Source: Algibacillus agarilyticus (GTDB lineage: Bacteria > Pseudomonadota > Gammaproteobacteria > Enterobacterales > Alteromonadaceae). Taken from it: DNA of 64,000 nt. The notes beneath the pieces were generated by a model that saw nothing but the letters and a program-made list of their open reading frames with translations, made no database searches and was not told where the DNA came from. The translations under genes and the position numbers were made by a program. Shown here piece after piece: positions 36,387 through 44,949 of this stretch (its first letter is position 1; each line of letters starts with the position of its first letter). The stretch spans positions 1 through 64,000 of the forward strand of contig NZ_QMED01000021.1 in the NCBI RefSeq assembly GCF_003286125.1, written 5' to 3'.

Positions 36387-36658
36387 TATAGTCAAAGCGA
36401 TCGGGTTTTAGGGGCAGGTTTCTAGTTCCAGACGAAACCTAAGTACTTACTTCCATGTAAGCAAAACCGTCAAAGCTACCGCGTCCTGCTCTCGCCCCTT
36501 ACCTGCATCCATGCAGGCAAGCTTCGAGACCCCATGAGCATATGCTCTTCTATGTGATTGGGGCCGCCTAAATGGATTTAGGTGTTAGAACGACGCAGGA
36601 GCCAAAGTCGAGAGTAAGCGCTGACAATGAACCATAAAACCTGAGCGAGAAGACTATA
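36387..36658. mobile_element. MITE-like element with TATAGTC...GGTTTTA ends
   Basis: The left end TATAGTC-AAAGCGATCG-GGTTTTA and the right end TAAAACC-TGAGCGAGAA-GACTATA are inverted copies (both outer 7-base and inner 7-base blocks identical). The interior of about 270 bases has short palindromes (CTGCATCCATGCAGG) and no gene. It lies 25 bases after the GH2 stop. Confidence 0.55.
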
Positions 36659-36710
36659 TATCGGTTCTGCAACGCGCTGATAAAAAGTTAACCTTATTAA
36701 TAACCCCATA

Positions 36711-36746
36711 AAAAACGAGCTTACCGTAAAGGAAGCTCGTTTTTTT
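36711..36746 (+). terminator. rho-independent terminator downstream of the GH2 gene
   Basis: ACGAGCTT-ACCGTAAAGG-AAGCTCGT followed by a T run forms a strong hairpin. Flanking A and T runs allow it to work in both directions. The MITE-like element has apparently inserted between the gene and this terminator. Confidence 0.88.
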
Positions 36747-36892
36747 ATGCTTAATGGATAGAAGGTGTGGTTTCAAGCCCACAGCACCCTACGCGAAAGA
36801 TGTTTCTCAAGGTGATCATATTAATAACCAAACGCATTCCTTAAGTTGCCATGCGTGATACGCCTTTGAAATTTTTGCACAAGCGGGTATTA

Positions 36893-36920
36893 ATACCAAT
36901 CCGTAATAATAAGTGCCCAC
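36893..36920. repeat. solo end of the 59210-type MITE
   Basis: ATACCAATCCGTAATAATAAGTGCCCAC is the same terminal sequence as at 59210, directly joined to a coding relic. Confidence 0.65.
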
Positions 36921-37028
36921 TTTGACTATAGAAATAAAGATGCCGTTCTTTATTTAGACGAGATCCGTCAAGTCGAAGCTGCTGGTGCGAGTTATTATGA
37001 TGTTGCGCCGGGCTTTTTTGCTCAATAA
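36921..37028 (+). pseudogene. C-terminal relic of an unidentified gene
   Basis: The frame from the MITE end to a TAA reads FDYRNKDAVLYLDEIRQ then VEAAGASYYDVAPGFFAQ, which looks like real protein sequence with balanced composition. There is no start codon, since the element end abuts it. I do not recognise the parent family. It appears to be the last 35 codons of a gene whose upstream part was removed during an element insertion or excision. Confidence 0.4.
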
Positions 37029-37511
37029 ACAGGCTACCGATAAAATCGATTTTCGCCGCATTCCGAACGCTAACAGCGAGTTATAGGCGAAAATAGTTAA
37101 TTTTTTAATGGTGTACATTTATACTAGATTTTAGCTGTTTTCTGTTTTTTTCTGCTGTATTTTTGTTCTATATCTTAATTTAATGGTCTTTTTGTCTAAT
37201 TTTTATACAAAAATATGGTTTTGGCATCCGATATTCTGACTCAATGGATATTTCTCGTAAATTAGGCCCTGATTGACCAGTGTAAGCTAAATACTAAAAA
37301 TAATAGGTGAGGGGGGCATCGATTTTATGTTTGGTGGTAAACAAGGTTTGTTTTATAAAAAGTAATGTTTAATCTTTTGGAAGGGGGTTTAGCGATAAAG
37401 CGGAGTGTGATAAAAGTTCTGTACATAGTTTGTATGCTTAGATACTCGTATCACAAACCGATTTTTGTGCGAACAGCACGGTGCTGAGTTACTTTAAAAG
37501 GGTAAGCAGCG
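37029..37511 (+). other. gene-free AT-rich stretch
   Basis: About 480 bases between the relic and the DUF2959 gene. I see no gene, repeat or clear hairpin beyond AT-rich runs. Confidence 0.5.
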
Positions 37512-38147
37512 TTATTCTAATGATTTGATGAATTTGTTTGATTGTTCAATAGAGCTGTTTATTTCGGCAATAAGTGATTTCACATCTTTTTGAATACTGC
37601 CTAGTTCACCTTTTAATGCGCCAACCGCTTTTGCATTTAAGTTATGTTTTAAATACAAAACATTGTCATTTAAGGCTGATAAAAAAGGCTGCATTTTAGA
37701 TTCAGCTTTGCGCATCGATTTAATCAATTTACCATACTGGGTTTGGGTTGCCCGTAATTGCTTTTGACTACGTGCTTTTAACTTGGCACTGGTGTATTGA
37801 TCTAATTCATCTTCCCATTCATCAAATAAATCATCAGCGACCGATTCTACTTTATCAATTCTGTTACTCACATTTTCAGCGGAATCTAAACTGGCTACAT
37901 ATTGATCATTAAGTGAATTATATGCATCTTCTAATTCACCACCATCAAAACTAACAACCGATTGAAATTGCTCAAGTGCGGATTGAAACTGTACTTGCGC
38001 CTCGGTTTGAGATGTTTGCGCATCTTTTACTCGATCAACTAAAATATCTCGCTTGTGATAGCCTACTTTTTCCATAGCCGAATAATAGGCGGTTTGGCAG
38101 GCGGTTAAACTAAATAACATTACACATAACGTTATTGCTTTAAACAT
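37512..38147 (-). CDS. DUF2959 lipoprotein
   Basis: The 211-residue protein has a lipobox (LFSLTAC17) followed by QTAYYSAMEKVGYHKRDILVDRV, the opening typical of DUF2959. The rest is strongly helical and charged, with coiled-coil character (VKDAQTSQTEAQVQFQSALEQ and SLIAEINSSIEQSNKFIK). Members are periplasmic lipoproteins of unknown function in marine gammaproteobacteria. It is monocistronic. Confidence 0.88.
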   Translation of the reverse strand: MFKAITLCVMLFSLTACQTAYYSAMEKVGYHKRDILVDRVKDAQTSQTEAQVQFQSALEQFQSVVSFDGGELEDAYNSLNDQYVASLDSAENVSNRIDKVESVADDLFDEWEDELDQYTSAKLKARSQKQLRATQTQYGKLIKSMRKAESKMQPFLSALNDNVLYLKHNLNAKAVGALKGELGSIQKDVKSLIAEINSSIEQSNKFIKSLE

Positions 38148-38354
38148 GATTTATCCTTAATTTTAAGAGCTTGCATCAAGTGTAATACGAACCAGACAAA
38201 TTAAAAGCGGTTTATTATGATCGTTAAAGTTATCATCAGGTAAGAAGCATGATATTTTAAAAGACAGATTTCCCCATATGAGGCTTTTTGTGGTGTTCGA
38301 ATGTTATTAAGTTATAAATATTCAGACTAATATTTGATGGTAATAACGTGAACA

Positions 38355-39206
38355 TCACTTTTTATTTGTGCCAGTGTTTGTTCTGGGATCATAATAAAAT
38401 GGGTTTTCTAGTTCGATTACGTTGCGGTTTTCTAGGTTGTATTGCTTAATCACTTTACCAAATGTTTGATTAAATAGGCGATCGAAGTTGCCATCTTTTA
38501 AAGCCTTTTTTAAACCTTGCTCAATATGATTGGCCAGCGTTTTGTTGTGTTTATTGACAAAAAAATACGAAACACTGGGATACTTTATTAAGATATATGG
38601 ATCGAGTGTTAAATTTAATTCTGGGTAGCGCGCTAGGTCCTTTTCGACTTCTAATAACGATCGGGGTAAATAATCCGCTCGCTTTCTATCTATCATTTGA
38701 AATAAACCTTTAAAACTACTGCTAGTTGCTACGTTAATTTTATTGTGCTTAAACACTTTACTGGCTATCCAGCTATGGAATTGAGTGGGATTTAATTGGG
38801 CTAATTGCTTTATATTTTTAACTTGTTTGAATAAATCCGGCGTGTGTTGATTAATAATGGCTAAGCGCCAACCTTTTAAGCCTTTGTATAAAGGAACGTG
38901 GATCGCTCGGTATTGTGCTTGTCGTTCTTTAGTGGCCGAGCCACTTAATACATCAACGCCTGTATTTTGCTCCATAAACTTAAAAGCACGTTGTTTAGGC
39001 AAAGGTTCTTGGTGTTTATATACTTGGTAGCGTTTATCGGTATTGTAGCTGAGCGCGAGCTTTAATAAATCCAGGTGATAGGGTTCGGATTCTTTACCGC
39101 CATAAATAATAACCTCGGCCGATAAGTTGGCTATGGGCATGCAACACCCAATCAGTATGATGATCTTTAATAATGTTAATTTTTTTTGCGTTATCTTAAG
39201 TCTCAA
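38355..39206 (-). CDS. periplasmic solute-binding-type protein, paralog 1
   Basis: The 283-residue protein has a signal peptide (LLKIIILIGCCMPIANLSA). It belongs to a local paralog set sharing PLYKGLKGWRLAIINQH, NVATSSSFKGLFQMIDRKRADYLPRSLLEV and YFFVNKHNKTLANHIEQGL with the proteins at 40493, 41316 and 59559. The fold is that of SBP family 3, with a final NPFY segment. No permease or ATPase is linked. The ligand is unknown and a sensing or scavenging role is possible. Confidence 0.75.
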   Translation of the reverse strand: MRLKITQKKLTLLKIIILIGCCMPIANLSAEVIIYGGKESEPYHLDLLKLALSYNTDKRYQVYKHQEPLPKQRAFKFMEQNTGVDVLSGSATKERQAQYRAIHVPLYKGLKGWRLAIINQHTPDLFKQVKNIKQLAQLNPTQFHSWIASKVFKHNKINVATSSSFKGLFQMIDRKRADYLPRSLLEVEKDLARYPELNLTLDPYILIKYPSVSYFFVNKHNKTLANHIEQGLKKALKDGNFDRLFNQTFGKVIKQYNLENRNVIELENPFYYDPRTNTGTNKK

Positions 39207-39269
39207 TTTATATCTCTAGCCACTTTTGTTGTTTTCTTTAATAAACTCGATGTAAGTTCATTCGTGTAT

Positions 39270-39532
39270 TATACCCAAGTCACTTCAAGATGCAGGGTTC
39301 AGTGGGAATTTAAATTGATTTAGGCACGGCAAACAGGTGCAAGTTTAACGGGTTAAATTAAGCCTGTTTAACACAGCATAAATCAATTTAAAACCCACCG
39401 GGACGGAGCCCCTGAGCGCTTTTACTTCGTTGTTGTATTAACTTGAAAGGGGACTACATTCCTGCATTAATACGCCTAGAATTAAAATCGCTCAGGGACT
39501 CTGAACTCGCATTTTGAAGTGACTTGGGTATA
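39270..39532. mobile_element. MITE-like element with TATACCCAAGTCACTTCAA ends
   Basis: The ends are near-perfect inverted repeats: ATACCCAAGTCACTTCAAG with ATGC at 39271-39293, and GCATTTTGAAGTGACTTGG with GTAT at 39509-39531 (22 of 23 positions pair). The 263-base element has no gene. A solo end occurs at 29250. It lies upstream of the PQQ-repeat gene. Confidence 0.75.
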
Positions 39533-39746
39533 TAAATATTAGCATTGATATAGTTTAACGTTGAGCTGAAAGCTTTGTTATCTGTATTCTTAAGCTAATA
39601 TATTTAATTGCTCATAAGTAAACAACGGGTTGCGGTATTTAGATGATCACCTTGAATACTCTATTTATACCGATATTATAAATGCCAACACTTTACGCAA
39701 TTGAATATTTATAAAATTATTCGAACAAACAATAAGGAATATAACG

Positions 39747-40094
39747 ATGGCAGATGCAATGGATAAACTCTTTTTAGGTATTAAAAGTCATGTTGTTTGT
39801 ATTAATAAAAATACGGGCGATAAATTGTGGGCAACCAAGTTAAAAAGTTCAACCATCACGAATGTATATTATGAGAATGACAAAATATTCGCTTATTCGG
39901 GTGGACACCTTTTTTGTTTAAAGGCCTCAGATGGTGCGATTGTTTGGGAAAACACGCTTAAAGGTTTTGGCTACAGTACGTGTATTATTGCGAGTGAAAG
40001 TCAAAATAGTGCGCTTATTGCCAATCAAATCGCGGCACAACAAGCTGTCGCTACGGCTGGTGTTGTGGCTGCAACAACCAATGCCAATAGTTAA
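39747..40094 (+). CDS. short PQQ-like beta-propeller repeat protein
   Basis: The 115-residue protein has two PQQ-type propeller repeats: VVCINKNTGDKLWATKL and LFCLKASDGAIVWENTL, each with the AxDGxxxW-like turn. A complete propeller needs six to eight blades, so this is either a fragment or a protein that assembles as an oligomer. No signal peptide is seen, and the end is a low-complexity Ala/Thr/Val stretch (AAQQAVATAGVVAATT). AAGGAATAT upstream supports the start. Confidence 0.65.
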   Translation: MADAMDKLFLGIKSHVVCINKNTGDKLWATKLKSSTITNVYYENDKIFAYSGGHLFCLKASDGAIVWENTLKGFGYSTCIIASESQNSALIANQIAAQQAVATAGVVAATTNANS

Positions 40095-40257
40095 ATGAAC
40101 TAACTAAATTGATCAAAGCGCATTCATTTTTAATTAATGCGCTGCTTATTTTGATTAATCAATATTGTATAAATTAGTACGGTATAAATTCATACAGCAC
40201 ACTTCAGACACTAAATTAACATTACCCCTAGCATTGAGTTTAACGGCTAGCGCCCAC

Positions 40258-40346
40258 CCTCTGGTGTGTTGATTAATAATTGCTAAGCGCCAATCTTTTA
40301 CAGCCTTTGTATAAAGGTACGTGGAACGCTCGGTATTTTGCCTGTT
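40258..40346 (-). pseudogene. degenerate fragment of a solute-binding paralog
   Basis: About 90 bases match the gene at 38355 (region 38846-38935) at most positions: GTGTGTTGATTAATAAT, GCTAAGCGCCAA, CTTTGTATAAAGG and CGCTCGGTATT are shared. The match covers the GLKGWRLAIINQ part and carries small indels that break the frame. It is a relic of a further copy, located just before the intact tandem pair. Confidence 0.7.
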
Positions 40347-40468
40347 GTTAAACGTTTAAGTTTATACTTCAGTGAGTGAAGGTTTTACTTATTTTAATAT
40401 ACCTTTTGGAATAAAAAAATATGGTTTATCTCGCATTATACTCGTGATTTATTTACACTTGCACTTAT

Positions 40469-40482
40469 CTTAATCGATTAAG
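40469..40482. promoter_or_regulatory. perfect palindrome identical to the sucrose-locus operator core
   Basis: CTTAATCGATTAAG is identical to the core of the palindrome before the TonB receptor gene (47434-47447). It lies 10 bases before the GTG start at 40493, a place where a bound repressor would block transcription or initiation. It may tie the binding-protein pair to the LacI regulator at 50212. Confidence 0.5.
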
Positions 40483-40492
40483 TTGGTGTGTT

Positions 40493-41359
40493 GTGAAATT
40501 GTTTTTGTTGTCTTATTTTATTATTTTGTGTCAATTAAGTGCTAAACCCATTTTCATTCCAGAAAATGCGAATAGCCGCTCATTACCTGTCGTTTTACTT
40601 AATCAGGTATTAGTGAAACAATATGGATATCAACTAAGCACGCCGTACAAATCAGAACAATACCCAGTTGCAACATCAAGGGTAAGAAACGATTTAGAAT
40701 CTGGTGATATCGATATTATGTGGGAGCTTTCAAATAAAGAGCTCGAGCAGCGGTTCAAAGCCATTTATATACCCGTATATCGTGGTCTTATGGGGTGGCG
40801 AGTCGCTCTTGTTAAAAAACAACGAATTGACCTATTTAGCAATGTTAAAAATCTAGCTGATTTACGTCAATTTAAAGCGGGACAAGGAACGTATTGGGCT
40901 GATACGGCGGTATTGTCTGCCAACGGATTAACCGTTGTTAAAGAGTTAAAGTACAAAAACTTATTTCCAATGTTAGATGGGGAAAGGTTTGATTATTTCC
41001 CTCGAGGTATTCATGAGCCGTGGAGCGAATTGGAAAGAGAGAAATCATATGGTTTAGTGGTCGAACCTAATATTTTATTTCACTACATTGCTCCTATGTA
41101 TTTCTTTGTGCGTGATAAAGATCTACATAAAGAAATTAAACAGGGGCTGCTAGAGACGATTAAAAATGGCAAATATCTCAGTTATCTTTATCAAGATGAG
41201 CAGGTAGCAAAAGCATTAAAGAATATTAATTTTGCACAACGCAAGTTATTACAATTGCAAAACCCGTACGTAACGAGCACCACTCAGGTTTTAGATAATC
41301 AGTTATGGTTTTCTTATGAAGAACTATCAAAAGCTTCCTCTTTTTCGCAAGCTAATTAG
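40493..41359 (+). CDS. periplasmic solute-binding-type protein, paralog 2
   Basis: The GTG-started 288-residue protein has a signal peptide (KLFLLSYFIILCQLSAK). Shared family segments are IYIPVYRGLMGWRVALV, LKYKNLFPMLDGERFDYFPRGIHE and MYFFVRDKDLHKEIKQGLLE, with the final LQNPY. It overlaps the next gene by 44 bases, so the pair forms an operon. The sequence identity to its neighbour is limited, which suggests an old duplication. The ligand is unknown. Confidence 0.72.
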   Translation: MKLFLLSYFIILCQLSAKPIFIPENANSRSLPVVLLNQVLVKQYGYQLSTPYKSEQYPVATSRVRNDLESGDIDIMWELSNKELEQRFKAIYIPVYRGLMGWRVALVKKQRIDLFSNVKNLADLRQFKAGQGTYWADTAVLSANGLTVVKELKYKNLFPMLDGERFDYFPRGIHEPWSELEREKSYGLVVEPNILFHYIAPMYFFVRDKDLHKEIKQGLLETIKNGKYLSYLYQDEQVAKALKNINFAQRKLLQLQNPYVTSTTQVLDNQLWFSYEELSKASSFSQAN

Positions 41360-42164
41360 TTTAGCATTAGCCTTGAGTGTATGTTGTTTCGATTATGTAT
41401 GCTGGGGCGCATCGGTTAAAGTTACTTATCCAAAGCCCGAATCAGTTGACGATAATCGAAACCGTTATCCGCTTGCTCTTTTAAAATTGGCTGCGTCTAA
41501 AGTCGATATATCACTGGAGTTAATTCCCACTAAGGTTGTCATGCAGCAAGGAAGAGTGATAAAAAATATCGAAACGCATGGTGAAATAGACCTATTTTGG
41601 ACGGTTGTGGACCAATCTCGTTTAAACAGCAATATTAGAGTTATCAAATTTCCTATTTATCAACAGCTATTTGGATGGCGCTTGCTATTAGTTGCAAGTA
41701 AAAATAAAACGCAATTTGACGCAGTTAAATCCCGTTGTGATTGGTTAGCTCGCTCTGTTATTAGCGGCCATGATTGGCCTGAGGCTAAATTATTTAAAAA
41801 CAAAGGAATGGTTGTCGCTACAACGGCGAATTACACCGGGCTGTTTGGTATGCTAACGAAAGGCCGAGCTAATATATTACCGCGTTCGTTATTTGAAGTT
41901 TATAGTGAGTTGGATCATAGTAGCAAAGAAGTTAGTATTTTAGATAACTGGGCTTGGTATTACGATTCACCTGTTTATTTTGTACTATCTAAACGTAATA
42001 AACATTTAGCTAATCATTTAGAGCAGGGATTAGCATTAGCTAAAGACAATGGCGATTTCAGTCAATTATTTGAGCTCTACTTTTCCGATGTTATCTCTCG
42101 AGCCGCGCTCTCTCACAGGCGGGTTTTGAATTTTGATGAACTCAATCCTAACTCTTGCTTGTAA
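41316..42164 (+). CDS. periplasmic solute-binding-type protein, paralog 3
   Basis: The 282-residue protein has a signal peptide (RKLISLALALSVCCFDYVCWGA) and the family marks KFPIYQQLFGWRLLLVAS, YTGLFGMLTKGRANILPRSLFEVY and VYFVLSKRNKHLANHLEQGL. The start lies within the 3' end of the previous gene, so translation is likely coupled. It shares NHLEQGL and PRSL-EV phrases most closely with the protein at 38355. No transport genes follow; a MITE-like element does. Confidence 0.72.
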   Translation: MKNYQKLPLFRKLISLALALSVCCFDYVCWGASVKVTYPKPESVDDNRNRYPLALLKLAASKVDISLELIPTKVVMQQGRVIKNIETHGEIDLFWTVVDQSRLNSNIRVIKFPIYQQLFGWRLLLVASKNKTQFDAVKSRCDWLARSVISGHDWPEAKLFKNKGMVVATTANYTGLFGMLTKGRANILPRSLFEVYSELDHSSKEVSILDNWAWYYDSPVYFVLSKRNKHLANHLEQGLALAKDNGDFSQLFELYFSDVISRAALSHRRVLNFDELNPNSCL

Positions 42165-42288
42165 TTAATTTTATGCAATGATTCTTTGTATTAAGTAAAA
42201 AACGCCAGTTATTTGTTTAACGACTAACTTATATTTGGACTTCTGTAGCTAGAGATAAAATTACACCTAGCCTTACGTGAATATGACG

Positions 42289-42608
42289 CTAGGGCGTGTT
42301 TATCTTTTGTGTATGCTTTTGCAGCCGTATTTGCACGATTTATACAAGGCAGAGCGATTGCGGTGTCGTTATTCTACATAAAAGAGCGATAAAGACTTTA
42401 TGCTCCTGCAAAGTCACCTTACCCCACATCCATGTGGGGCAACATAGTAGAAATAGGGCAAATGCGCTGCCCTTTGGGTTCAATCCAAAACGTTTTGCTC
42501 TTTGTTATTGGTTGTTGACGTAGAACCACTATGCCATCAAGCCAATGCCGCGATCAAAACGCTTTGGAATTGAACAAAATCGATACGACAAAGGTAAACA
42601 CGCCCTAA
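42289..42608. mobile_element. MITE-like element with TAGGGCGTGTTTA ends
   Basis: Terminal inverted repeats are TAGGGCGTGTTTATCTTT (from 42290) and CGACAAAGGTAAACACGCCC with TA at its end (42586-42607). The interior of about 320 bases has no supported gene; an ORF inside is not convincing. A solo end lies at 31070. It sits between the binding-protein pair and the terminator of the sucrose operon. Confidence 0.7.
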
Positions 42609-42618
42609 GGGTTAAAAG

Positions 42619-42654
42619 AAAGTGTTGAGACCTTATGGTCGTACTCAACACTTT
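42619..42654 (-). terminator. terminator hairpin of the TonB receptor-MFS-ROK operon
   Basis: AAAGTGTTGAG-ACC pairs with GGT and CTCAACACTTT to form a stem of 11 or more base pairs, 16 bases after the ROK stop on the minus strand. The T run after it is short (CTTTT), so termination strength is uncertain. Confidence 0.65.
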
Positions 42655-42669
42655 AATTCAAGGAAAGTA

Positions 42670-43551
42670 TTAGCAAATACTGTGGCTCCCTTTGCCTTGC
42701 GCTAAGGCTAAAGCGCCAAACAAGCCAGAAAGTTGCGCTAAACCAGGCTCTACAATAATTTCATTCATTGATTTACCTAGGGTTAGGTAACCGGCCATTA
42801 TTTTTTGAACGTTTTCGATCGTCATATTCAGCAGTGCTGGATTTTGCATAACACCGCCACCTAGAATTATTTTTTCGGGTGCTAGTGTAACTAATAAGTT
42901 ATAACAAAAGCGAGCAATGTGCTCTGATTGAAGTTGCCATGCTGGGTGTCTGTCTATGAGTTTTTCCGCCGGTTCTTGCCAAATTTTGGCCATTGATGTA
43001 CCCGATGCTAACCCTTCTATACAGCTGCCATGAAAAGGGCAATGACCCTGTTCAATAGTGGTAGGGATCAACATATGTCCCATTTCGGGGTGATGGAGTC
43101 CATGTAGTATTTGGCCATTTGCAATAATGCCACCACCAAATCCTGTACCTATTGTTACATACACAGCTACCTTGCTATGTTTTGCAGCACCCCAAAGATA
43201 TTCACCTAATATTGCACCATTGACATCAGAATCAAAAAATACCGGTAAATTAAGTTGTTTTGCTAACTGACGGCTAATTGGAAAGTCTGCCCAACCGGGC
43301 TTAGGCGTGGTTGTAATATTGCCGTATTGTATTGAGCTGGAATCTAGATTGATTGGTCCAAAACAAGCCAAACCCAGTGATGAAATCGTGTATTGTTTTT
43401 GTAACTCTTTAAAGAACTCTATTACCCGATCCAATGTTTGCTCTGGAATGGTAGTGGGAATTCGCGTTTGTTTTATAATTTGCTTATCTTGGCTGATCAA
43501 CGCACAGTTGAATTTTGTGCCGCCAGCTTCAATTGCTGCGTAATAGTTCAT
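42670..43551 (-). CDS. ROK-family fructokinase
   Basis: The 293-residue kinase has the phosphate-binding loop AIEAGGTKFNCAL (6-18), FDSDVNGA with catalytic Asp (D109), and TIGTGFGGGI. A zinc site follows, with H159 and the GHCPFHGSC cluster (C171, H174, C177), as in bacterial ROK fructokinases such as B. subtilis Frk. It would phosphorylate fructose released by sucrose phosphorylase. It is the last gene of the minus-strand unit with the MFS and TonB receptor genes; a hairpin terminator follows. Confidence 0.88.
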   Translation of the reverse strand: MNYYAAIEAGGTKFNCALISQDKQIIKQTRIPTTIPEQTLDRVIEFFKELQKQYTISSLGLACFGPINLDSSSIQYGNITTTPKPGWADFPISRQLAKQLNLPVFFDSDVNGAILGEYLWGAAKHSKVAVYVTIGTGFGGGIIANGQILHGLHHPEMGHMLIPTTIEQGHCPFHGSCIEGLASGTSMAKIWQEPAEKLIDRHPAWQLQSEHIARFCYNLLVTLAPEKIILGGGVMQNPALLNMTIENVQKIMAGYLTLGKSMNEIIVEPGLAQLSGLFGALALAQGKGSHSIC

Positions 43552-43667
43552 GTTGCTCTTACCTTAAACTTTTAATGAGGTAGTCTCTATAGAAAGGCCA
43601 TTTCGTCAGAAAGTATCTGCTTTGGTTTCGATCTTATAGAGACATAAAAAGGGGTATTGTTGGGTAT

Positions 43668-44888
43668 TTAGCTGTAATCCATCTGATTTTGATTGATTAA
43701 CTGTTGACTCGCGGGGCGTTTAAGCCAGTTGTACCACATAGCTACAGCGAGCAGTGTGGCAAATACCGTCGCCAGATAAAATCCGTACTTCGCATGACCG
43801 CCCATTAAGTCGCTAAACACGCCCATTAGCATAGGACCAAAAGACGCTGCCGCCGCAGTAAAAAACAAAATCACCCCTGCAATGGCTCCGTGCTGTTTTT
43901 TATCGAAACAACTAATTCCTTTAGAATTCAGAGTGGGGTAGATCATTGACATAAACAATCCTGATAATGGCAATAGAACAACTGCCACATCTAAACCAAG
44001 TGTCATACTCGCAATGTAACAAATACAAATAGCGCTAGATAAAATTAGCATGGCTAGCTCCCAAGCAATTAGATTCAATAACCAAATCGCTAAAAATCGA
44101 CCTAAGGCGCGCAATACAAAGAAAATAGTTAAAGACCAAGTAGCTAAGAACGTAAACGAGCCATCATAGTTTGCTAGCAAGGTCGGCATCCAAACATAAA
44201 TGGCAGCTTCTGCTGCTACATACAAAGCAATCACAAAAGAAAACCCCAAAGCAAAAGGGTTTTTTAGCATCGTTAACGTATGTTTGAGTTTGATTGGCTC
44301 AGCCGATTTTTTGACCGTTTGGGGGTAATGCACTAACGCAGCGGTAATACAAAGTAAAATACAAATGACCCCCGCGCTAATGTAAAGATATTTCCAGCTG
44401 AAGCCTTGGCTAAGAAAATAAGTTACAACAAAGGGACCAATAATGGCACCAATGCCAAAAAAGCCCTCAACCAGATTCATCGTCTTGGTATGACTTTGCG
44501 TAGACTCTGAAATATCGCCGACTAATGCCAATGCACCCGTTTTAAAAATGCCAATAGCAAGTCCAGACAAAAGCAGTAAAAATAGGAAAAAACTAAAGCT
44601 ATTACCAACCGCGAATAATCCACAAGCCACCGTAAAAATGCTTAAACCTATGATGATGGTCGTTTTTCGACCTAACCTGTCGGCGAGAAAACCAAGTAGT
44701 ATTCCACTTATTGCGATGGCGGCCATGGGACCGTAGTGGAATGCGCCTGCAGCTGTCATAGATAAATCAAATTCTTTGATAATTTCGGGAATGATCACAC
44801 CCACAGCGTCAGTGGTCATTGCAAACATCATGAACATCAGATAGGTAAGCCAGCGGATGGTTGTTAAGTTGGCGTTGTTTGGATTCAT
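43668..44888 (-). CDS. MFS sugar permease, probable sucrose importer
   Basis: The 406-residue protein has 12 predicted membrane helices, with the MFS loop motif GFLADRLGRKTTIII (about 62-76) between helices 2 and 3. It starts 61 bases after the TonB receptor stop and ends 116 bases before the fructokinase. Position between an outer-membrane receptor and intracellular sucrose enzymes suggests it carries sucrose across the inner membrane. It does not show obvious kinship to the sucrose permease CscB, so the substrate is inferred from context. Confidence 0.85.
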   Translation of the reverse strand: MNPNNANLTTIRWLTYLMFMMFAMTTDAVGVIIPEIIKEFDLSMTAAGAFHYGPMAAIAISGILLGFLADRLGRKTTIIIGLSIFTVACGLFAVGNSFSFFLFLLLLSGLAIGIFKTGALALVGDISESTQSHTKTMNLVEGFFGIGAIIGPFVVTYFLSQGFSWKYLYISAGVICILLCITAALVHYPQTVKKSAEPIKLKHTLTMLKNPFALGFSFVIALYVAAEAAIYVWMPTLLANYDGSFTFLATWSLTIFFVLRALGRFLAIWLLNLIAWELAMLILSSAICICYIASMTLGLDVAVVLLPLSGLFMSMIYPTLNSKGISCFDKKQHGAIAGVILFFTAAAASFGPMLMGVFSDLMGGHAKYGFYLATVFATLLAVAMWYNWLKRPASQQLINQNQMDYS

Positions 44889-44921
44889 AATTCTCTACTT
44901 AATATGTCTGAAATTATTGGA

Positions 44922-44940
44922 GCCACGGCTAAGCCGTGGC
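44922..44940 (-). promoter_or_regulatory. intercistronic hairpin between TonB receptor and MFS genes
   Basis: GCCACGGCT-A-AGCCGTGGC is a perfect GC-rich stem with no T run behind it. Such structures protect the 3' end of the upstream message, which would favour receptor over permease output. The effect is inferred. Confidence 0.6.
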
Positions 44941-44949
44941 GTGCTGCAT

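Noticed and set aside
42296-42523. 75-codon plus-strand ORF
   Set aside because: It starts inside the terminal repeat of the MITE-like element and has no ribosome site or protein-like features.
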